Shown here piece after piece: positions 57,181 to 64,000 of a stretch of DNA of 64,000 bases. The stretch is from Monarcha castaneiventris obscurior. Its lineage: Eukaryota > Chordata > Aves > Passeriformes > Monarchidae. Below the pieces are notes generated by a model. It searched no databases. It worked only from the letters and a program-made list of their open reading frames with translations, and had not been told where the DNA came from. A program made the translations under genes and the position numbers. The stretch's first letter is position 1; each line of letters begins with the position of its first letter. Location of the stretch: contig JAMPIT010000437.1 in assembly GCA_026261815.1 (NCBI GenBank), forward strand, positions 186,001 through 250,000, given 5' to 3'.

Positions 57181-57978
57181 GGCAGTGGCGCCTTCGGGCT
57201 GGCCGGACGCGGCTCCCGGAGCTCCGGGAACGGCGCTGCGCTGCCTGCACGGAGGGCGGTCCCCGGGGAAACCCAGAGGGTTCGCGGCTGTGCTGCTGGG
57301 GCAGAGCGGTGCTCGCTCCTTGAAACGCACAGAGGGTCCGGCGCCCCATCCTTCCCGTGTTCCCGTGCCCCGTTATGGTCCCTGTGCAGTCGCTGCATTT
57401 GTGTTGTTTCTATAACCTCACGTCTGCCTTTGCGCCCCTCGGAGAGTGGTTGACCCCCTGCTTGCCTCGCCCCTGCCCTCCATCTTCCCGGCCCTCACCA
57501 GTGCGTCCCTGTCTCACACACCAGCATCTGTTACATTTTATTTCTGCGACGGGTTGTAACTGGCGATTTTGGGGTTTATTGTTCCAGGTTCCACCAAGTC
57601 TCTATTGCAATAATTTAGTTCCACATTCCTTTACAACACCCGAGACTGGTGCCATTGGTTTGCTGCGCTGATAGTGGGCCGTGGGCAGGATGGCTTGGCT
57701 GCTCCAAGGCTGTCCTGGGTCGCAGGAATGTTCACCATCATCTTTAAGGGCACGTTTGGAGGCAATTGCTCTGTTTTCCTTGACATTAAATTGGTGGGGG
57801 GATCCTCTTGCTTTTGAGCAGGGTGGGTTTGCTTTACTGGGTGACTGTTTTGATTCTTGGGGCAATGGACACTGGTGGGATATGGCGTGGCTGTCCATGT
57901 CTATAGCTTTGTGGCTGTAATTCAAGAAGTTAGATCTCATACTTGAATATGCCAAGGCATAGTATACAATAAATTTAT

Positions 57979-58031
57979 CTGCCTTTTCCTGACCTTTCTT
58001 TTACCTTTCCCTTTACCCTTCTTTTCCCTTA
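57979..58031. repeat. pyrimidine-rich (CCTTT-like) tract
   Basis: Units such as ctttcttttacc, tttccctttaccc and ttcttttcccttaag form an almost purine-free strand. Confidence 0.8.
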
Positions 58032-60317
58032 AGTCCCCAGGTATTTATAATGGATACCCCTACAGCACACTTCAGGGTTTCTTAGTCCTTTAACAACCTA
58101 GTTCTGTTGTCATGGGATTGACTGTTGTTTAGTACTAATTGCTTGGATTACTAGGTACTTGGAAAAGAGCTCATTTGCATCTTTTATCTTAATTCCATAG
58201 GGTTTTTTTTTTTCTTTATTTTATTTTCACAGTGCCTTTACCCCTCTGAATTTGGACAGCATCATCCATATATCCCAGATATATTCTCGTGTCACTGTAT
58301 CTACCAATGAGTTACAGTCTTTAAAGTTGCTTTCAGCTTTTAAAATAGCTAAAGCTTTTTGTGAAGTTTGGCTTGCCTTCATCATCCTGCCTCCAGAGAT
58401 TCCTTCCATGGGAAGGAGAAAAGGTTCTTTTCTGTCTGAAAGTACTATTGAGGGTCACTTCTCTATTTAATGCTGGCCTGTCAGAGGTCCCAGTTAAACA
58501 TTCTTACTGGCACAAAATGGAATGCATCCATCTGAAATGAATGGGAGGTTGATGGACACATTAGTTTTACAGTTCAACCAAAATGTGTTTGATTTTTTAT
58601 TGAGTGTCTTCAAGTTGCAATAAGGAGTCCAAATTGTGTTACTTTAATAAGTGGATTCAATGGATATAGAGACAGACATCTCGTGACCGGGGCCAGGCCT
58701 TGAGGATTTTGGAGCTGCTTATTTGCTATGCTAGCATCATTATCCTTTGATTAATGAGAGGTGGGCTTCTCTTGGACAGCAGGCTGCTTGGTACAAGCAT
58801 GCAGGTGTCTCACACAAGAACATGTGGGTTTCCAGGACTTTAGCCAAAGGCTATGCCCCTCTTGCCAGAAGGGATCTCACCTCCTCACATGTGCCCACTC
58901 CAACACATTTGTCCATCCCTTCTGCCCAAGGAGCATCTGTGCCTTCCTGAGCCCTTGCAGCCCAGCATCTAGTCCTGCTTCACGGGAGGCAGAGACCCCA
59001 TGGTCACTGCCAGCCCAGAGCTGGGCCAGGGTGTGGGGGGAAGCTGCTGCTTTCCCAGAATCTAGAGCCACGCTAGGTTGATGTGTGGTGGTTCATTGCT
59101 TTGCCTCTTTGACAAGTGTTTCACCTGTGTGTCAGAGTGCAGAGCAGGTCGGGTAATTTTGCTGCTGCCTCACAGGGAATGTTACCTTTTGTAATAGCTG
59201 CACAGACCAGGTGATCAGTGGTGTGAGGGTGGTTTTGGTGAGCAGATTTTGTTAGCAATACAGGGAATGCAGACTTCTGCTTTTAATGATATAAATTGGA
59301 AATAACTGTGTGGAAGTCTGGGATCTCCTTTACATAAATGGTTGGATCAGAGTAGAGGATTTCGCACATGCTTGGTAGCTTAGCTTCTAGTCATGTTATT
59401 TGTGAACTAACTCTAGTAATATATTTAGAAAGTGAAGTCTAAATTGGGTTGCTGTTATTTAATGTTACAAAGCTACCAGCTAGCTTGTATAATTTACAGA
59501 TTCAGCAGTCACCAGTGGTGTTTCTGAAAATCATGATCCTTTCATTTTATTTTCACTCTTAGGTGCTTCATTTGGTTGTGTGCTATGTTATACAATCATT
59601 ATAATACTGTTTGTGTAGGCACTACTGCAGCAACACCTTTGAGACTGTTGGATTTAAGAAAATGTGGGTGTGCTCTGTATGTCAAAGACTCAAGAGCGGG
59701 GACCTCCAGGGTTGTTGGGGTTTTTTTTGCTAGGAGAGTTAATTGGAATTTGAGACATTTCTGAAGTGAAATATTTACATATGTATAAAAATATCCTTGT
59801 TAAAACTGGTAGATGTAGTGGGTCATTTTAACGTCAGTGCCTAGACTGACATATGAAATGGGCTGATTGTAAGCTATACCCATATAGTAAATAGTTGTGA
59901 AATCATGATTTCTTGCATTTTCGTCTCTTCCTACATTTCACCTGGTAGTTGTTCTTTCTGGAATTTAATTGTACACTACAGCCACAGTTTGGTAGGATTT
60001 TGTGCATCTTGTAACTGGTCTTTTGCTTAAGTTCAGAACTTTGTCTAAAATTGATGTTGGATCACATCTAAGAAAAATAATCATTTGGAAGAATTTTAAA
60101 GTGCCAGCTGCACTTAACCAGAGTGTACTCAGTAATTACAGCTTTGTGAGAAACTTGACTACTTTTATATTAACAGAAAAATTGAAATTGGCCAAAGACT
60201 TGAAGGAGGGTTATGTTTTGTGAGTAATGTAACTTGGGCTTTTTTATCAGGTCTTGTGACTACCAGAACTGCTGCTGTGCTTGGAATGATGAGGCAGCCA
60301 AAGGCAGGACTTCTTAC

Positions 60318-60400
60318 AATAGGATTGTTTAGGTTGGGAAAGATCTGAGATCATTTTGTCCAGCCATTATGATGTCACAGGTTCTAACTGTTTTTCACCA
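60318..60400 (-). mobile_element. short CR1 3'-end fragment
   Basis: The plus strand reads aataggattgtttaggttggg, aaagatctgagatcat, ttgtccagccatta, an old antisense copy of the CR1 3' end. Confidence 0.55.
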
Positions 60401-62730
60401 AATTGGTGTTTTTCACTTTTTGGAGATTACTGTAACCAGCACTTAGGTACAGACAGGGGGGCAGTCAACCACCAGCAGAATGCAGCTGGGCTTCTTTGTG
60501 GAAATAAACTTCAGAGAGCCAGGGCTCGTGGGCTGTGGTGCTCGGCTCTGGCAGCCGGTGCCCATGTGGGTGCTGGTCTGGTGACTTCCCCTCCTGACCA
60601 TACTGGGTTCCTGCTGGGTTCCTGTGGCAGTCTGTCTCTTTACCACAAGTGCTTTCAGAGGTGCAGAGGGAAACACCAGTTTATGAGTGCTGCAAGTCAG
60701 CAGATTCGCTTCTTCTGGTGTCAGCCGGGAGCAGTCTGTGCCAGCCTGGGGAGGGTCGGGCTGGGCAGGTCCTTCCACAGCTACCCAAGGGACTTGGCTG
60801 AAACCCCAGGAGGCCACCAGGGACTGGGATGGGTGTTAGCTAGAAACAAATTATGAAAACTACATATTAATGTGTGGAAAACTTGAAACTAGGTTTAAAA
60901 AATATGGTTATTAAACATGCAGCAATCATTAAGACCACAGTGCAGAGTTTTATTGCACAGCTACTACACCTGTGCATGAGGAAGTTCCTGTCCCATGCCA
61001 GCATGGCTGTGGCTGCACTGCAGAGAGCCTTGTACAATGGCTCTTCAACAGTCCAGAAGGTTCTGAAAAAAGGTGCTCTTCTGGTGTATCTTGCATTGTT
61101 TGGAACAATGATTTAACTCCGTGTTAACTCTCCATGGTGAAAGTTTCATCTCCTTAGAGGATTTTGGCCTGATATGATTTTACCAATAAGACAGCTCAGC
61201 AAAACCTTTGTCTTCCTAATTATCAGTTATGTAAGCAGTTCTGAAGGGTTTCCCTTGCTTATTCTTTATTTAACCATCAAGTTCAAACAGAACAAACCTA
61301 AAATGTAACTCTGAAAATCTGATGCAAGCATAGGTATATGGCTATGTCAGATAAGAGTATGAAATTGCTTCCATTTCAGTGGCTTCCAGAAGTACTTAAA
61401 ATAGGAGGAAGGACAGTTCTTTGTGGATGTGATTTACAGACTGGCCAAAGCAGTAAAAAAAGATGTCTAAAGTCATGGAACTTTGCTCAGCTTTAGGATT
61501 TTTAAGGTGAATTCTTGATCTTGCTGATGGCCAACAGAAAATAAACCTTAATCCTAGAAATTAAAGTACATTGTGTGTAAATTCTTGCTTGGAGAGGTAG
61601 TCTCTGTTTCATAATGGTGTCTTTGCTGAGAGTCTCTATAGGAGTAACAAGTACAGAGTTAGGCCTTTATGACACAGCTTTCAGTGCCTCGCAGTTACCA
61701 AGCAGTCAGACTCCTGGGCGTGCTTAGATCCTGCAGTATTTTGTTTTGCTTTAAGTCAAGCAAACAGAACCCAAATAGGTAACTGTCAACTTTTCAGTTA
61801 TGAAAGAAGGATATGAAACTGTGAAATTCATTAAGTTTGTAGATAGCTTGACACATCGCAGGGAAGGTGGGAACATACTCAGTCTAAGGTCTTTATGTTA
61901 TTTTGCCCAAACCCGTGGTGACTCATCACATGCCTCTGGCAACTGGCTGTTGCAGTGGGTGAAAGGTTGTGAGGAAGTTAATCTTAAAAGCCAAAACTAT
62001 GGCTAAGAAATGCAGTAAGAGGGCTGGAGAAGCATAAAGTTAGAGGGAGAGAAAGCAGAAAAGTGGAAAATGAAGCGGCTCTTGACACAGTCATTTTTTA
62101 ATGGATATTTGTGCAGTGTGGTTTAACAGGGACAGTTAACAACCTTACTGTGGTGTAAAGTCTGACCTGTGACCTCTGTGCACACTTCACTGACTACAAG
62201 GAGAAGTGATAGGAGATGAAAGAGAACATTTAACTTTTCGCAGCCTTCATCTGCTTGGTTTTTTCTCTGTCACATTTGACTGGTAGAACAAATTGAGCTT
62301 TTTAATAGCTGATCTGCATTTTTTCACTGTGCTAGCATGCATTAAGAAGAAAACCCAGACTTTTCTTACTGTTGTGTTGCGTTATGGTGCATGTCAGGAA
62401 CATGGGGACCCTCTCCCACGGGACACCATCCTGGGCAGCAGCATTCTCCCAGCTGTGTCTTGATGACAGGCCTGACAGACGGTTTTGTTTTTCTAGCACA
62501 CAGTTTCTGTAGGTGATTGTTTCTGCACCGCTTTCTGCCGCACATTCAGTCACCCACTTGGTGCAGCTGGGGAGCCCTGGAGCTTTGTTCAGGGTGTTAT
62601 TTTCTTCATTCAACTTGCTTTCACTGGTAGGATCTGTAAGTATGTTTGTCTGGGTGCTATTTCCACCTCTGATCACAAATGATTTTGCTGTTAATGCTTG
62701 TTACTTGATAAAAATCAAAAGGAGTTTTGG

Positions 62731-62758
62731 ATCACAGATACGTAATTTTATCTGTGAT
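62731..62758. repeat. inverted repeat, 10-bp perfect stem
   Basis: Arm atcacagata (62731-62740) pairs exactly with 62749-62758 around an 8-base loop. No function is known. Confidence 0.7.
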
Positions 62759-64000
62759 ACACAATTTCTACCCAAAACATTCACTGTCTGCAAAAGAATT
62801 TAATAATAATGATGAAGTCTAAGAAGCCATATTTTCCCAGCAAAATGGTACAATTCTAACCTCATACCAAATTTTTCTTTAGCCACAAAAACCTTGACTA
62901 GCTATAAGCAGCAGTAAACTTGCCTGCTATCAGCTCGTTGAAGAAGAGCCAGTGTATATTTAATATTTAGAATATTTTGGTGTGAATTTTTGGTAGTTGA
63001 AGTACTACTTAGTTTCATCATGAAGAGAATTATTTCTGCCATAGGTGTAGTGCTTTTCTCTCAATTGCATCCGCTCAAATAAAGGCATCAGTGGTGCTTG
63101 CACTGCATCACCAGTTGGTACCTGGAGTGCCTACAGCTGCCCGCCCACACGTGCAGTTTGGTCCCATATGTTTTGAATGGTGGAGTTCTCAGTAGGTGCT
63201 CAGGTTATGTGAAGACAAACATGGGACAGATGCATCTAACACAGTTTGTCTGTACTCTCTGTCCAGTTGGCATAGTGCTTTTTAAAGCGTTGTGACTCAG
63301 GTGGGTTACATTTAACTAGGACAGTGAAAGGATTCCTCCCATTTCAGTTTTCTTTGAAACTCAAATCTAAAATGCACAATGAGGACCACTTTTCTTAAAT
63401 GAAAAAATATGACTTCTGCATGTAAAAAAATCTTCCAACATGTTAGTATTTTGACTGAACAATCTGAACTACTGTCCTCTGCTACAGCAACCTCTTCTTT
63501 GTTCTGGGTTACAATAGTGTGTGCTTACAGGAGTTGGGACATGCAGCGTGGCTTTGTTACAGAGCTAGAAACAGGTGTAGTTCTAGCGCTCGGCATTGCA
63601 AAAAATAAAAGCAGAAAAAGAGAGGAAGGGAACATTAGTACCAGCTGGACTGTTTTGTGTGTTGGTAATAGACACCTATTTTCTGTGTTACCATTAGTAG
63701 GTGTTTGTGGAGGAGAGATAGTGGGGACTTGCTAGCAGTGCTCAAGCCATGTATTAAACAATGAGGGCATTTCAGAACCACTGATGGCCTGGTTTCGAAT
63801 AGAGGTTAGCAGGGTGATTTGGGATGCACAGGAACATCCCAGTTCCCTGGATCCAAAGAGAGGAGCCATGCAGAACCTGTTGGTGGTGAAGGACAGTGGG
63901 GAGTGAGGTGCTGGGCACAGGGACCCCTCTCACCGAGGTGGGCACATGTTTCGAGTGCTGTGTCCCTGTCCAGGCAGTGCTGTGGTCTCTGCCAGGCCTA

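Larger units (their letters stand above)
55640..57360 (-). promoter_or_regulatory. PFN2: CpG island and promoter of PFN2
   Basis: About 1.7 kb of very GC-rich, CpG-dense DNA spans intron 1, exon 1 and ~650 bp upstream. Upstream of the ATG lie a GGGGCGGGGC Sp1-type site (56899-56908), repeated gggaccggg units and a CCAAT sequence (56931-56935) about 235 bp from the start codon. No TATA box is evident. Apparent ORFs of up to 456 codons here are artefacts of low stop frequency. Confidence 0.8.
57180..64000. other. region upstream of PFN2, no coding exon recognised
   Basis: The island fades by about 57360. The rest is mixed-composition DNA with short unmatched open frames, the longest 166 codons at 60356-60856. 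Named contents are a pyrimidine-rich tract (57979-58031), a short CR1 end (60318-60400) and a hairpin (62731-62758). In human gene order the next gene (TSC22D2) lies far away, so a gene-poor interval is expected. Confidence 0.6.

Noticed and set aside
55979..57349. 456-codon minus-strand open frame and other long frames in the PFN2 island
   Set aside because: They overlap PFN2 exon 1 in other frames and show only Pro/Arg/Gly/Ala-rich sequence with no domain.
1..64000. CRISPR arrays, bacterial operons, riboswitches, phage or plasmid features
   Set aside because: Intron-exon structure, CpG islands, CR1 and ERVL-type repeats show vertebrate nuclear DNA. No such prokaryotic elements are seen.
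1..64000. tRNA, rRNA or known microRNA genes
   Set aside because: I looked for tRNA A/B box patterns and obvious long hairpins and found none I could support. A covariance-model scan would be needed to exclude weaker cases.

Overview
This window is vertebrate nuclear DNA, most likely from a bird. It holds long AT-rich introns, a few CpG-island promoters, CR1 LINE fragments with the typical 3' end, and ERVL-type LTR pieces like those in avian genomes. Four protein-coding genes can be read exon by exon from splice sites and from similarity to remembered vertebrate proteins. The order WWTR1(-), COMMD2(-), RNF13(+), PFN2(-) matches the human 3q25 neighbourhood. ANKUB1, which I recall lying between COMMD2 and RNF13 in human, is not visible.

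Layout. 1-17314 is the 3' side of a large first WWTR1 (TAZ) intron. WWTR1 coding exon 1 is 17315-17703 and sits in a CpG island reaching about 18260. COMMD2 is complete on the minus strand: five coding exons between 19863 and 22809, 199 codons. A 1.7 kb CpG-rich interval with a GC-rich minisatellite separates COMMD2 from the divergently transcribed RNF13. RNF13 is complete on the plus strand: a non-coding exon 1 ending near 24577, nine coding exons from 27159 to 48338, 381 codons, and a poly(A) signal at 49408. PFN2 is complete on the minus strand: exon 1 at 56566-56697, exon 2 at 55394-55586, and two alternative last exons at 53431-53528 and 53111-53208, with 3' UTR down to about 51500. From about 57170 to 64000 I see no protein-coding exon.

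The genes are not an operon or a pathway. They encode a Hippo-pathway coactivator (WWTR1), a COMM-domain trafficking protein (COMMD2), an endolysosomal RING ubiquitin ligase (RNF13) and an actin-monomer-binding profilin (PFN2).

The most notable observations are as follows. Two introns appear to use GC donors (COMMD2 intron 3 and RNF13 intron 8). ANKUB1 is apparently absent. A perfect 118-bp direct repeat lies 1260 bp apart in RNF13 intron 3, one copy abutting an LTR fragment. A CR1 insertion has an inverted junction suggesting twin priming. A minisatellite fills much of the COMMD2-RNF13 shared promoter interval. RNF13 exon 1 has duplicated splice donors and a tiny upstream ORF. No wholly new gene system is evident. 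All protein comparisons are from memory, without a database search.
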